From contig CP092886.1 of the NCBI GenBank assembly GCA_030710605.1, positions 48,213,794-48,277,793 of the forward strand: a DNA stretch of 64,000 nucleotides, read 5' to 3'. A program made the position numbers and the translations under genes. Position 1 is the first letter of the stretch. Each line of letters opens with the position of its first letter. The notes under the pieces are model-generated. The model saw only the letters and a list, made by a program, of their open reading frames with translations. It was not told the DNA's origin and did no database searches. Shown here piece after piece: positions 10,908-20,826 of this stretch. This DNA comes from Cordylochernes scorpioides. Its lineage: Eukaryota; Arthropoda; Arachnida; Pseudoscorpiones; Chernetidae.

Positions 10908-11310
10908 TGATATTACATTATCATATTGGTTTTTCAATTATAAAAAATAGAAATCAAATGACAATAATAAAATGATAAAAATATGCAATAATTATAGTGA
11001 ATGATAATAACAGAGATTAATGGAGATGAAGTGAAAATAAAATGACGCGTGATATTCCTTTTATCATATTGGTTTTACAATGGTAATCAATATAAAAGAA
11101 ATGACAATAATTAAGTGCGAAAATGTTTTAAAATCATTTATAGTGAAGGATGATAGAAGAAATGATAGCTAAATGAGTGAAAAATGAAATTGTGATATTC
11201 CTTTATCATATTGGCTTCTCAATGTTAACCAATAGATAGGCAAAGACATTAAGAAAATGATACGAATAATAATAAAAATGAATATGAAAAATATAATGCA
11301 TGATTATTAT
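10908..11310 (+). repeat. 142-bp tandem repeat, about three units
   Basis: Units start with GTGATATT..TTATCATATTGG at about 10908, 11049 and 11192 and share AATGACAATAAT and TAGTGAA(T/G)GAT segments. Degenerate and AT-rich. It lies upstream of the LTR at 11779, like the repeat block upstream of the first LTR, so it may be retroelement internal sequence. Confidence 0.55.
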
Positions 11311-11778
11311 ATACAATATTTAAATTTAAAAAAGATAACACGTTGAAAATAATATGAAAATAATGGCAGAAAATTGGTGGTATTACTGATACATTTGATG
11401 ATTGTACGAAAAATAGCAATTTATGCAAAAAAAGTAATAAATTGTAAACAAAGAATTATGTACAAAAATCATAATAAGAAAAAAGGAATGAAGGTGTAAA
11501 AAAACAATGAAGAATGAATGGTAAGAAAAAAAATAATGATCACATATTTTAAAAAATATAATTAAGATGAATATAAAAAAAAAGAAAAAAAATCTTTAAA
11601 ATGTACATAAGTTGACTACACTCTATTTACATATTGTGAGGAACGCTTTTAGATATTGACGCACATGAAAACAAATAATTGCTGGAATACAACTTTTGAA
11701 AATAATAAAATATATGCCGAGTCAGGCGAGTTAGGTTTATCAAGTGTTAGTAGACATGGGGAATTTAAAATATATATA
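11311..11778. other. AT-rich interval, no gene seen
   Basis: Low-complexity A-rich sequence. The short frame at 11656-11841 runs into the LTR and is not supported. Confidence 0.35.
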
Positions 11779-12555
11779 TGTCATAATTTGTATATAACTA
11801 GATGTAACCCCACCACAATATGTATGCATAGTATGATCTAAAGATTTTAATAAAAGCTAGGCTTAGCGAATCTGGGAGAAAGGCCATCAGAGAAGAAACA
11901 ATCATTAGCAGGTTTTCATTATCCAGGAAGCAAAAGTTATTACCCAGGAACTCATAAAACTGAGTTCAAGAACCTCTTCTTCCGGGAGCATGTTAAAACA
12001 AGGAATAGCTAAGATCCAATCAGAGTCCAGCAGGACTAGCTAAGAGCCAATGAGAGACCGCCACGAGAGGAGAATCCTCCAATGAGAGCACTGAAGAGTT
12101 AACGAGTTAAATCTCGGACTCAGGTTAATCAGTCAGGACCTCGGCACCATCGCAACAAGTTAGGACCTGGATCGGCCAAGGAACAAGTTAGGAGTTCGAC
12201 CCCATCGCAACGAGTGAGGACCTCGGCACCATCGCAACCAGTTGGAGCTCGCCACCATCTGCTCATCACCCAGATAAGTCCAATGTACAATATGTGAACA
12301 GCCTAACCACATTAGTCAAAAACGCCAATAGTCTCACCCCTCTCTCCCTTGATCGCTGGCCTATTTCTTAATCTAATCCTGTGTCCTGTCTCGTTATTTT
12401 CCCCTGTGAGAAAACTTTACCATTTCAGCCAAAAAACGACTGCGCCCACATCAACTATCAAGTAAGTCAACAGGGATCTTACTACTACGACAACCATCAA
12501 TCACTCAGCAACCAACCAATCAATCAAACAATCACCTCAAAAGTCCCGTATATTA
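11779..12555 (+). mobile_element. Second LTR, related to 8447-9380
   Basis: Starts TGTCATAATTTGTATATAAC, sharing the first 19 bases with the LTR at 8447 and then diverging. It carries AATAAAAG early, CCAATCAGAG and CCAATGAGAG in the middle, and a direct-repeated GACCTCGGCACCATCGCAAC segment around 12140-12240. No purine tract precedes it and AT-rich sequence lies on both sides, so it may be a solo LTR. It abuts the retrozyme array. Confidence 0.5.
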
Positions 12556-12630
12556 AATATATATATTTCTTGGTTTCTCAAGAAGCCTCTGAGACCAAAA
12601 ATTATTTTTGGTCGCAGTGGTACAGCCTAT

Positions 12631-12672
12631 TCCAGGCTGACGAGCGCCAACAGCGCGAAACGCGTTCGTGGA
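12631..12672 (+). ncRNA. Hammerhead ribozyme a (stem I mismatch)
   Basis: Stem I TCCAGG/CGTGGA has one mismatch. CTGACGA core, stem II GCGC-CAACA-GCGC, GAAA, loopless stem III ACG/CGT, and cleavage triplet GTT. Weakened relative to the next three copies. Confidence 0.65.
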
Positions 12673-12853
12673 TGGCTTTTCTTGATTTATCAAGAAATTG
12701 GGTTGGCCAAATATCAGGGAACAGGCTAAATGAATGTTTAGTTGATCTCTGTTCCACCAGATGGCGCTTTGCCTTCTGTAAAGCACATGTGCTCCTGGTC
12801 AGAATATGCTTTCTTTATTTTTAATATCAACACCTGACCCACCTTTTTTTCAC

Positions 12854-12895
12854 TCCACGCTGACGAGCGCCAAAAGCGCGAAACGCGTTCGTGGA
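12854..12895 (+). ncRNA. Hammerhead ribozyme b
   Basis: All core parts are intact: stem I TCCACG (12854-12859) with CGTGGA (12890-12895), CTGACGA (12860-12866), stem II GCGC-CAAAA-GCGC, GAAA (12880-12883), and stem III as ACG/CGT with no loop. The GTT triplet places cleavage after 12889. Hammerheads with such a short stem III are known to work best as dimers, which a tandem transcript would provide. Activity is predicted, not shown. Confidence 0.8.
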
Positions 12896-13203
12896 TGGCT
12901 TTTCTTGATTTATCAAGAAATTGGGTTGGCCAAATATCAGGGAACAGGCTAAATCAATGAATAGTTGATTTCTGTTCCACCAGATGGCGCTCTGCCTTCT
13001 GAAAAGCACATGTGCTCCTGGTCAGGATATGCCATTTTTAATATTGATTTCAACACCTGATCTTTTTATCTTTTATTTTTTTCTTTCGTTTTTTAATGTG
13101 CCAAGCGTATTTACGCAAGTTTGGCCTTAAATACCCATTTCTTGGTTTTTCAGGAAGCCACTGGGATCAAAAATTATTTTTTGGTCGCAATGGTTCAGCC
13201 TAC

Positions 13204-13245
13204 TCCACGCTGACGAGCGCCAAAAGCGCGAAACGCGTTCGTGGA
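13204..13245 (+). ncRNA. Hammerhead ribozyme c
   Basis: Same 42-nt sequence as copy b, 350 bp downstream, with all conserved core bases and a perfect 6-bp stem I. Predicted cleavage after 13239. Confidence 0.8.
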
Positions 13246-13554
13246 TGGCTTTTCTTGATTTATCAAGAAATTGGGTTGGCCAAATATCAGGGAACAGGCT
13301 AAATCAATGAATAGTTGATTTCTGTTCCACCAGATGGCGCTCTGCCTTCTGAAAAGCACATGTGCTCCTGGTCAGGATATGCCATTTTTAATATTGATTT
13401 CAACACCTGATCTTTTTATCTTTTATTTTTTTTCTTTCGTTTTTTAATGTGCCAAGCGTATTTACGCAAGTTTGGCCTTAAATACCCATTTCTTGGTTTT
13501 TCAGGAAGCCATTGGGATCAAAAATTATTTTTTGGACGCAATGGTTCAGCCTAC

Positions 13555-13596
13555 TCCACGCTGACGAGCGCCAAAAGCGCGAAACGCGTTCGTGGA
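13555..13596 (+). ncRNA. Hammerhead ribozyme d
   Basis: Same 42-nt sequence as b and c, 351 bp downstream of c. Predicted cleavage after 13590. RNA between the c and d sites would be exactly one 351-nt monomer. Confidence 0.8.
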
Positions 13597-13747
13597 TGGC
13601 TTTTCTTGATTTATCAAGAAATTGGGTTGGCCAAATATCAGGGAACAGGCTAAATCAATGAATAGTTGATTTCTGTTCCACCAGATGGCGCTCTGCCTTC
13701 TGAAAAGCACATGTGCTCCTGGTCAGGATATGCCATTTTTAATATAT

Positions 13748-14040
13748 ATATATATATTAAAAATAAAGAAGGCATCTCCTGACCACGAGCACATGTGCTT
13801 TTTTAGATGGCAGAGCGCCATCTAGTGGAGCAAAAAAAAAAACTAAACGTTTATTTAGCTTGCTACGTGATATTTGGCCGACCCAATTTCTTGATAAATC
13901 ACGAAAAGCCATCCACGAACGCGTTTCGCGCTGTTGGCGCTCGTCAGCGTGGAGTAGGCTGCAACCACTGCGACCAAAAAGATTTTTTGGTCCCAATGGC
14001 TTCCTGAGAAATCAAGAAATGGGTATTTAAGGCCAAATTT
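13748..14040 (-). mobile_element. Family B retrozyme unit, minus strand (left arm of foldback)
   Basis: Reverse-oriented monomer from TTAAAAATAAAGAAGGCATC to GCGTAAAGACGC. With the plus-strand unit that follows it forms an inverted pair. Arms share GCACATGTGC, GATGGCAGAGCGCCATC and the ribozyme. Confidence 0.75.
13912..13953 (-). ncRNA. Hammerhead ribozyme e
   Basis: Minus strand: TCCACG-CTGACGA-GCGC-CAACA-GCGC-GAAA-CGCGTT-CGTGGA. All core residues and both stems are intact. Confidence 0.75.
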
Positions 14041-14290
14041 GCGTAAAGACGCTTTGGTCGCAGTGGTTACAGCCTACTCCACGCTGACGAGCGCTAACAG
14101 CGCGAAACGCGTTCGTGGATGGCTTTTCTTGATTTATCAAGAAATTGGGTTGGCCAAATATCACGGAGCAAGCTAAATAAACGTTTAGTTTATTTTTGCT
14201 CCACTAGATGGCGCTCTGCCATCTAAAAAAGCACATGTGCTCGTGGTCAGGAGATGCCTTCTTTATTTTTAATATCAACACCTGGCCCAC
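14041..14290 (+). mobile_element. Family B retrozyme unit, plus strand (right arm of foldback)
   Basis: Starts inside the monomer at TTTGGTCGCAGTGG, missing roughly the first 80 bases, and runs to AATATCAACACCTGGCCCAC. Inverted relative to the unit on its left, with no spacer of its own. Confidence 0.75.
14078..14119 (+). ncRNA. Hammerhead ribozyme f
   Basis: TCCACG-CTGACGA-GCGC-TAACA-GCGC-GAAA-CGCGTT-CGTGGA. Core and stems intact; one loop II base differs from copy e. Predicted cleavage after 14113. Confidence 0.75.
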
Positions 14291-14636
14291 TTATATTTTA
14301 TTTTTTTCTATTGTTTTTTCATATTTTCAAAACAATTATGAAAATAAAACTTTGAAATATCATTAAATTTTTTTAGTCAATTACCAGAATTATATCATGA
14401 CATTATATATATGAATGTATGTTGTAAAATAAAATATATAAAGGCATGTTTAAAATATGAGAAAGATGTTAGGTTGTGTTCTTGGCCAACTGTTTTGCAT
14501 ATGTGCTGTGTCTATTGAACTATTTTTAAATGTATTATTAAAAAAAAAAAACACATATCAATTGGAATTTTCTATATATATTGTCATGACCAAAAATGTA
14601 AATAGTCTGTAACTTGAATAATACATCGGAAACTCG
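14291..14636. other. AT-rich interval, no gene seen
   Basis: Nothing recognised. Includes an A-run near 14540. Confidence 0.4.
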
Positions 14637-15004
14637 GTGTTATGTACATAAGTTCCGATAGATGGCGTTGGCAGCTCGGCGAGTGTTATGCACATAAGTT
14701 CCGATAGATGGCGTTGGCAGCTCGGCGAGTGTTATGTACATAAGCTCCGATAGATGGCGTTGGCAGCTAAGCTAGTGTTATGTACCTAAGCCCCGATAGA
14801 TGACGTGCCGGCAGCTAGGCTAGTGTTATGTACATAAGCTCCGATAGATGACATGCCGTTAGCTAGGCTAGTGTTATGTACATAAGCTCCGATAGAGGGC
14901 GCGCCGGCAGCTAGGCTAGTGTTATGTACCTAAGCCCCGATAGATGACGTGCCGGCAGCTAGGCTAGTGTTATGTACATAAGCTCCGATAGAGAGCGCGC
15001 GCGG
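14637..15004 (+). repeat. 46-48-bp tandem repeat, eight copies
   Basis: Units start with GTGTTATGTACATAAG at 14637, 14683, 14729, 14775, 14823, 14871, 14919 and 14967. Each contains TCCGATAGATGGCG or a close variant (GATGACGTGCC, GAGGGCGCGCC). The first units are 46 bp and the later ones 48 bp. The same AGATGGCG motif occurs inside both retrozyme families and at 20.14 kb. Confidence 0.85.
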
Positions 15005-15273
15005 TTTTTTCCTTCTTTTTTTTTTTTTTTTTCACCCCCGGATTTCATCCAGAGAAGATCTCTGAGTGCTTCCCTGAAGACCCCTGGCTCTGCTGCTAAC
15101 TACTGACCCCCCGAGGCCCTGTAGACTGTTGCACCCATTCCCTGGCCTCCATGAACTCATGAAAAAAATACTGAAAACGTGGCCCTCCCGAACGGCCGAT
15201 ATCGCCAGTATTTAGCCCACTTTTATCAAATAACTGCTCTCCAGAGCGGCCGCCTGCACCCTCCTCCATCAAA

Positions 15274-16877
15274 ATGGGAAGAGGAAAAACGAAAAAGAAT
15301 AACACTGCTGATTCAGAAGTTACGCCCGCCGAGGAAAGTGAACATGCAGTATCTATGTGGAACGGCAAGCCAGCCTTTGACATAACGGGCATGGGCTATC
15401 CCGCCGATGCACCTGTGTACATCTCCCCCCCCCCCCCCCTTTCCATCACCAAACTACTATGGCTCCTCCGCCAACTACAATACCGCCCTCTACCAAGAAT
15501 CTGAAGGCCTCCAAATTACCCCTGAGACTGTTGAAAAAATTGACAGGATCACCGGGTCCCAATACAACAGCTTCTCCCATCCTGACCTGCACTCCACCAT
15601 TGATAGGCTACTCCAGAATCGCCGCGCCTGCATCCTTGGGCTTTCAGAGAAACTGAAGGCCATGACTGCCGACCGCGACCAACTCCTGGAGAAACTCACT
15701 GCCCTCGAAGCCTCCTCCACCCGCCCTCCCGTTATCTCTACCTCTACCCAAACCTGCCCAGCTCCTTCCTGCAAGGACACCTGCTCCCAGACTGACCCAG
15801 TCAAAGCCCGCCACCCCTGCTCCTGCTGCTCTCCCAACGAAGAAGCCTGCCCCAAAGTTGCCTGCTCCTGCTCCAACAAAAAGGAAGCAGCCTGAGGCTC
15901 TCAACCAGCCTGCAAAGAGGACCAATTTGCAAGGTCCTTCCAAGCCTGCGCCTTCCCGCGTCTCCAAGCCTGCGGCCGCCCGAGTAACTCTCCATGGAGA
16001 AAAATCGGCGGCTCACACAATGGTCATCTCTGATGACCCGCAGGCTGACCCAAGGGAGATGCTGGAGGCAGTCCGCGCCGCCCACACTCTCCCCCAAGGC
16101 GTCTGGGCTTCCCTGCGCACCAAGGGGAATCTGGTCCTACATTCCAGCAACCCAGACACCATCCCCGCAGTGACAACCTCCCTGACCAACAAGCTGGATG
16201 GTATGAAGGTCCGCCAGCAGAAGAAGATCCTGCCTCGCATCTACCTCTGGATGACCCCATCCACAACGATCCTCCCGCGCACGCCCAGGGCTCTGAAGGT
16301 CTTGAGGTCCACCTCGATGAAGGCGGTGCAGGTCCCGTTTCTGGGTGCAGAACAGTGCGCCACGCGCACCACCTTGTCCCCAGGGAGTTGGCTAACAGCA
16401 GGGGTCTCCAGGAAGGTCTCTTCGATGGTGGAGTTGGTTGTCTCCTCGTCCGAGACCTTCCTGGAGACCCCTGCTGTTAGCCAACTCCCTGGGGACAAGG
16501 TGGTGCGCGTGGCGCACTGTTCTGCACCCAGAAACGGGACTTGCACCGCCTTCATCGAGGTGGACCTCAAGACCTTCAGAGCCCTGGGCGTGCGCGGGAG
16601 GATCGTTGTGGATGGGGTCATCCTCAACTTTCAGGAATCCATCCGCGCCCGCGTCTGCTTCCGCTGCTGTGGCTTCGGCCACAACTCCGCACAATGCTCC
16701 AGAGCTCCAAAGTGCTTCCACTGCGGTGAAGACGGCCATGAAGGTCGTGCCTGTCCATCCCTTGCCAACCAGCGCACCTCCAAGTGTGCCAACTGCTGCG
16801 CCAAGGGCCTGCCTGACAAGCATGAGGCGAGAGCCTCAAGCTGCCCCATCCTGAAGTCTAGGGCCCTCAAGTTCTAG
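15274..16877 (+). pseudogene. LINE ORF1 (CCHC nucleic-acid-binding protein), frameshifted, with inverted duplication
   Basis: The protein would bind element RNA in the ribonucleoprotein particle. The start ATG at 15274 (MGRGKTKKNN) follows a GC-rich leader. The frame breaks at a 15-base C run (15425-15439), continues as a helical stretch (EKIDRITGSQ.., LSEKLKAMTADRDQLLEKL), and shifts again near 15860. The last frame, 15858-16877, holds a conserved region (HTLPQGVWASL, GKVVxVAH) and three Cys-rich knuckles: CFRCCGFGHNSAQC, CFHCGEDGHEGRAC and CANCCAKG..HEARASSCP. Compared with the 57-kb homologue, 16250-16451 is extra: an inverted copy of downstream ORF1 sequence that stays open by chance. The ORF ends KSRALKF. 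Confidence 0.6.
16250..16622. repeat. 171-bp inverted duplication inside ORF1
   Basis: 16250-16420 is the reverse complement of 16452-16622 with a single mismatch that I could see, separated by a 31-base loop. It creates mirrored open frames on both strands, so the minus-strand frame at 16241-16627 is its shadow. The 57-kb ORF1 lacks it. Confidence 0.85.
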
Positions 16878-17090
16878 GCTTCCAGGACCTCCTGCCTTCC
16901 CTACTGGACTCCGTCCCCTGCCAAGAATCCTGAATCTCACTGCATCAAGGCGCTGTTTCCCTGCCATCTCCAAGCTTCCTCCTCCCCTACGAAGACTTCT
17001 CCTCTGCCAGATCTTAGGATCCCTTGCCACCAGTTCGCGTTCTGCAGCCATGTTGGGGGCTAGAAGACCTTACACATTAGGCCAATTAGC

Positions 17091-17480
17091 CCGGAAGTAA
17101 AGAAGAAGATGGTGCGCGCTCTAGGCGGGAAGTTGGTAAACATTAGTCGCCATCTTAGGGGCGTAGCCGATCGCTAGCTGTTTAGGTCTTTGAAGTTACT
17201 TCCTCAATAAATAATTATTTTTATCCATTTAACTTAGTTTATTTATCCTACTTTGTTATCTCCCAAAATATTTAACTATTTAAGCTCATCTAATAAATTA
17301 TTATTTTATTCTACCCAAACAACTCGTTACCTTCATTACTGTGACAATATTATATGCGGAATGTAAAATAGTATAGAAGTTTATTATTGGTAATATGGAA
17401 GTCAGAAAAAATGTACCTTGAAAAAGCTGGTGCTGTTTGGAGTTGAAGATTTCCAGAAATAGTTGCTGACGTTGGTTGAA
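17091..17480. other. No gene recognised
   Basis: AT-rich sequence after the GC-rich LINE fragment, without motifs. Confidence 0.35.
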
Positions 17481-17483
17481 ACA

Positions 17484-17828
17484 TGACGGCTGTATATGGC
17501 TATGGTTGGTTGGAGATGAATATGGTTGGTTTAAGATGAATATTTCTGTATTCTATTTTTCACAGAAATATGAATACCCGCCAGGTAACCTCTATCTTCT
17601 GGATTAGATGAATATGGTTGGTTGGAGATGGCTTTAGTTGGTTGGGGAAGGGTATGGTTGGTTGAAGATGGCTATGGTTGTTTGGAGATGAATAGGGTTA
17701 GTTGAAGATGACTATGGTTGGTCGAAGATCAATATGGTTGCTTGGAGATGAATATGGTTGGTTGAAGGTGACTGGTTAATTGGAGATGGCTTTACTTGGT
17801 TGAAGATGACTATGGTTGGTTGGAGTTC
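17484..17828 (+). repeat. 20-21-bp minisatellite (GGTTGGTTGGAGATGAATAT type)
   Basis: Degenerate repeats of TATGGTTGGTTGGAGATGAA and the variant TTGAAGATGACTATGG, roughly 12-14 units, interrupted at about 17545-17605 by unrelated sequence. Confidence 0.8.
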
Positions 17829-18493
17829 CAGGGTTCACCACTCATCAGCCAGATTTAGCGGGAAGACTTTCCCAATATTCTTTCATCCTGGTAAGGACAG
17901 TAGAGAGTTTTTAAAATTATTATTCGTGTTTACTAATTTTATTTATTATACATAGATAGTTCGTTGTGGCCTCAAGTTTCATTTCTTGTATAGAGTTCAA
18001 AAATGAGACTTTTTTCTCAAATGAAACAATATAACTTGGCTATTTAGGTAAAAATTCAACTAAAATACTTCTTTTCCGATGGAACTTAAGTATATTTAGT
18101 TAATGAAAATGACATGACATATGGAGATTATTGCGGACCATGTCAGTGATATAGGGTTTTCCTGGAGCGTGAAACGAAGTTGACGGCTAAAAGATAAGGC
18201 GGATTCTTGGAGCTCTCGACTAAGTCTGCCCTAGAGTGCGATAAATCGGTGTTTGTTTAACGAGTTTAAGTAAGGATAACGAGTTTACCTGTCACTTCTG
18301 GCATTCGTCTCCCAGTGGTGAGGCACGTTTGAAAGGACGAATAAAGCAGTATTTTGACAAAATTTCGGAAAGGTCAAATTTGTTATTATGTTTCTTGAAT
18401 TTATTTTGGACAAGCATTTCTATTTATATATTTTCCCCTTTTATAATTATTTGAAATAATTTTGATATTCCTATAGATAAAAATAAAACTTTC
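17829..18493. other. No gene recognised; short family C-like piece at its start
   Basis: GGGTTCACCACTCATCAGCCAG at about 17835 resembles the family C repeat described at 21 kb. The rest shows nothing recognisable. Confidence 0.3.
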
Positions 18494-18844
18494 ACATTAA
18501 AACCTCCCATGAATTACCATCTTCCTGAGAGACCATTTTTGTCCCGACCCAACATCAAATGAACGATCATTTTTTGGAAAATTAAAAATAACTTGTCCCG
18601 ATCTAATCCAATATTAAATGAACGACCACCTCATTGAGCGACCAATTTTGTAAAATCCAAAATAACTTGTCCCGATCTAATCCAACATCAAATGAAAAAC
18701 CACCTGATTAGAAACACTTTTGTGCGATAAAATAATAACAAAAAAAGACTTTCCACGATATAATCCCTCTTACAATGTACGACCACCTCCTGGAGAGATC
18801 CAGGAGTATTTATGAGTGGTCTCTCATGAGAGGTTCTACTGTGT
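18494..18844 (+). mobile_element. pogo/Tigger-like MITE
   Basis: Imperfect terminal inverted repeats: CACATTAAAACCTCCC at the left and AGAGGTTCTACTGTGT at the right. CAGTAGAACCTC is a typical pogo/Tigger terminus. The inside has repeated (A/T)ACGACCACCTC and CTTGTCCCGATCTAATCCA segments and no transposase. A second small element with the same ends lies at 48999-49179. Confidence 0.55.
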
Positions 18845-19299
18845 TGTAAGAACTAGTCCTCACACAATTTACCTTGAAATAATTAAGAGATATTTGGTGA
18901 AAGGCATTAACCATCTCAGACATTCTCTATTTTCCCTCATGGAGTTTGACAAAGAATTTTTATTTGAAAAAGCTAGTTCCCTTGTAAAAATACGATTTTA
19001 AGCTTCATCACCAGAAGTGAGTGCTTCAAATTATAGTATATATAAATTTCCATGTTTTCAAGAATTAATTTTGAATGGAGTCTCTCTCTCAGACCCCGGT
19101 AAGGTAATTAAGAGTTAACCGTGTATGAAAATGTTCCTTCTCAATTTTTTTTTCCTTCGCAGAAAGGACATTTGGAAATGTTTTATTCTAAAAAAAAAAA
19201 ATATATCTCGCTAATCGTTTCAAATTTCATTAATATTGTAGCAAAGTATTTATTATTTTATTAACACAGTTTAATTTTTTGCTTATATTTTGCTACTCT
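18845..19299. other. AT-rich interval, no gene seen
   Basis: No supported feature; the short open frame across 18816-19001 begins inside the MITE. Confidence 0.35.
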
Positions 19300-19415
19300 G
19301 TAAACTTCCCTCATAGCTTATCTTTTTTTTATTATCATTCATAGCTTGTTCTTGCCCTAAATGAATTGCTGTGTCATCCTGAAGTTTGTCTTTCCTAATT
19401 TTCCACGTGGCTATA
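19300..19415 (-). repeat. LTR-like terminus, family F
   Basis: Contains AATTGCTGTGTCATCCTGAAG, then TTGTCTTTCCTAATTTTCCACGTGGC, the reverse complement of the starts of the repeats at 49224 and 60084, which begin with TG. It is most likely the end of an LTR. The left limit is not defined. Confidence 0.4.
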
Positions 19416-19439
19416 TATAGAGATAATACCATACTAAAT

Positions 19440-19645
19440 ACTCCCGCCCAAAAGTCCTCGTCTACCTGGCGGGCGGGAGGAGCAGCACAAGTAAGGGACT
19501 GCCCTGTAGGGTGAAGTACGGTGTCGTGAGCCCCGAGCCGCTACGGTAACCGTGAAGGCCTACAGGGAACTCTGAAATGTGGCTGACTAACGGGGCAATG
19601 GCACCCTCCTTTCCATGGAGAAACATGGACAAGACACCACCACAA
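19440..19645. other. GC-rich unassigned module
   Basis: A compact GC-rich block (GGCGGGCGGGAGGAGCAGC, GAGCCGCTACGGTAACC) with no open frame, flanked by AT-rich DNA. It could be the 5' UTR of a LINE. Not recognised. Confidence 0.25.
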
Positions 19646-20344
19646 CCATACTATATATTGAATACAATGACCGTGAAAATTTATCATATTATTTCTTTGT
19701 ATATAAGTTCCAACTTTATCTTATTATAGTCGTCGTGACATAATGAAGAACAATACCCGAAAGCTTCTCTTTTTATGTCAATAAATAGGAAGCTTTTTTG
19801 CGCAGTGTTTCTCAAAAACGCCCATAATACCATATTACAAGAGAAGTTTCTAGTTTCTTGGATAGTTGCCTGTTGAAGGACGTCAAAGTCCGAAAGCTTG
19901 CCGATTATACAGCACAAATAAAAGAAACACGTCGTCGAAAACTTTTATTCCTTCGTCAAGATAAGAGCATATCTTCAAAATGTACTTGATAGAACACACG
20001 AGTAAATATATAAAATAGTTTAAAAAAATTAAAATAAATACTAAAATACAGCGAATATTCAGTAATAATTTTAAAAATTAAGAAATTACTTTTTTTTTTT
20101 TATAGATTAAGAGTTTAAAATAGTTCTTATTTCTCCGATAGATGGCGACTCATAGCACAGTTAAGATGAGGAAAGCTAACTAGGGTTCTGAAGCGCCAAA
20201 CGCCAAATTATCTTGCTATATATTGATAATACCACAAATATTTCTAGTTCAAGCAATAATTTATAATACAGCTAAGTGCGTCTAAAACAACAATTTCCTA
20301 AAATCAAATAAATATGGCTGATATAACGCAAATATATACCTCTA
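19646..20344. other. No gene; possible Penelope-type terminus near 19.9 kb
   Basis: Around 19890-19970 the string GAAAGCTTGCCGATTATACAGC..AATAAAAGAAACACGTCGTCG resembles the terminal repeats of Penelope-like elements in style, but no conserved ribozyme or coding end is seen. The minus-strand frame 19684-19917 has no recognised motif. CTCCGATAGATGGCG occurs at 20134. Confidence 0.25.
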
Positions 20345-20530
20345 ATACATAAGTCGGTGGATGAGAGGGTAACACGCTCGATTCCCGACAGTCATGAACC
20401 GGGATTGAATCCCGCGTTAAAATGTTGTTTAATATGTGAATAACCTTCACATATTATTCACTGTTTCAATTATCATGAACTAGGTTGCTCTTGCTGAGCG
20501 GTACCTATTAATGTGATTTGAACCATACCT
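20345..20530 (+). repeat. tRNA-derived SINE
   Basis: TCGGTGGATGAGAGGGTAAC at the front and a B-box-like GGGATTGAATCCC about 45 bases on, followed by a non-tRNA tail ending near GTGATTTGAACC. The layout matches the SINE heads at 1-105, 54.46 and 55.7 kb. No intact cloverleaf. Confidence 0.5.
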
Positions 20531-20820
20531 CTAATACAATAAACATATAAACTACAGGATTTCTACTTAATGTAACAACTTCACACCTAATACAACAAAT
20601 ATACTCAATACAATGAGATAGTTAATACAATACATATATAGAGATAATACAAAAAACTATAATCAACAACTTTACTTAATAAAAATTTATACCTATTACA
20701 GCCAAAAAAACCCCAAGGCGAAATTGTGTAGTTTGATGGTAAATGTTTTTTTATACAAAAATAGTCTTCTAGTAAAAATAATTACCTTTAGTTATTAGTT
20801 ACTATGTCCTATAAAAATAT
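20531..20820. other. AT-rich interval with ACAATA/TAATACA repeats
   Basis: Many short TAATACAA/ATACAAC direct repeats; no gene. Confidence 0.4.
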
Positions 20821-20826
20821 ATAGAA

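Larger units (their letters stand above)
12556..13741 (+). mobile_element. Tandem hammerhead-ribozyme repeat array (retrozyme-like, family B)
   Basis: Four direct repeats, the last three with ribozyme spacings of 350 and 351 bp. The first unit is joined after a deletion of about 127 bp (spacing 223). Each has, in order, GTATTTACGCAAGTTTGGCC, TCAGGAAGCC, GGTCGCAATGG, a hammerhead core, the self-complementary CTTGATTTATCAAG, CCACCAGATGGCGCTCTGCC, GCACATGTGCTCCTGGTCAGG and a T-rich end. Units 13096-13446 and 13447-13741 are almost identical. Animal retrozymes and Penelope-like LTRs are known to carry type I hammerheads in tandem repeats of this size, which self-cleave to unit-length RNAs. There is no coding capacity, so movement would need another element's machinery. 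Confidence 0.75.
15034..17090 (+). mobile_element. GC-rich LINE fragment carrying ORF1
   Basis: A GC-rich island starting after a T-run (about 15010-15034), with a 5' leader, ORF1 (15274-16877) and about 200 bp of trailing non-coding sequence up to 17090. No RT follows. ORF1 is closely related to the inserted ORF1 at 57.3-58.4 kb. Base composition and style match the APE-type LINE copies at 36.5-41.7 kb, but I cannot show they are one family because the zinc-knuckle part is missing from those. Confidence 0.6.

Noticed and set aside
12381-12824. 147-codon ORF
   Set aside because: It spans the end of an LTR and the first retrozyme unit; no protein motif, and the retrozyme part is explained by the ribozyme repeat.
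13096-13653. Duplicated 68-codon ORFs (13096-13302, 13447-13653)
   Set aside because: Identical because the retrozyme monomer is tandemly repeated; the frame overlaps the ribozyme core and is not conserved in diverged copies.
16241-16627. Minus-strand 128-codon ORF resembling ORF1
   Set aside because: It is the mirror of the ORF1 inverted duplication, not a separate gene.
20345-20420. Functional tRNA gene
   Set aside because: B-box-like sequence is present but no complete cloverleaf, and the unit recurs with a non-tRNA tail, so a SINE is the better explanation. The same holds at 1-105, 54.5 and 55.7 kb.
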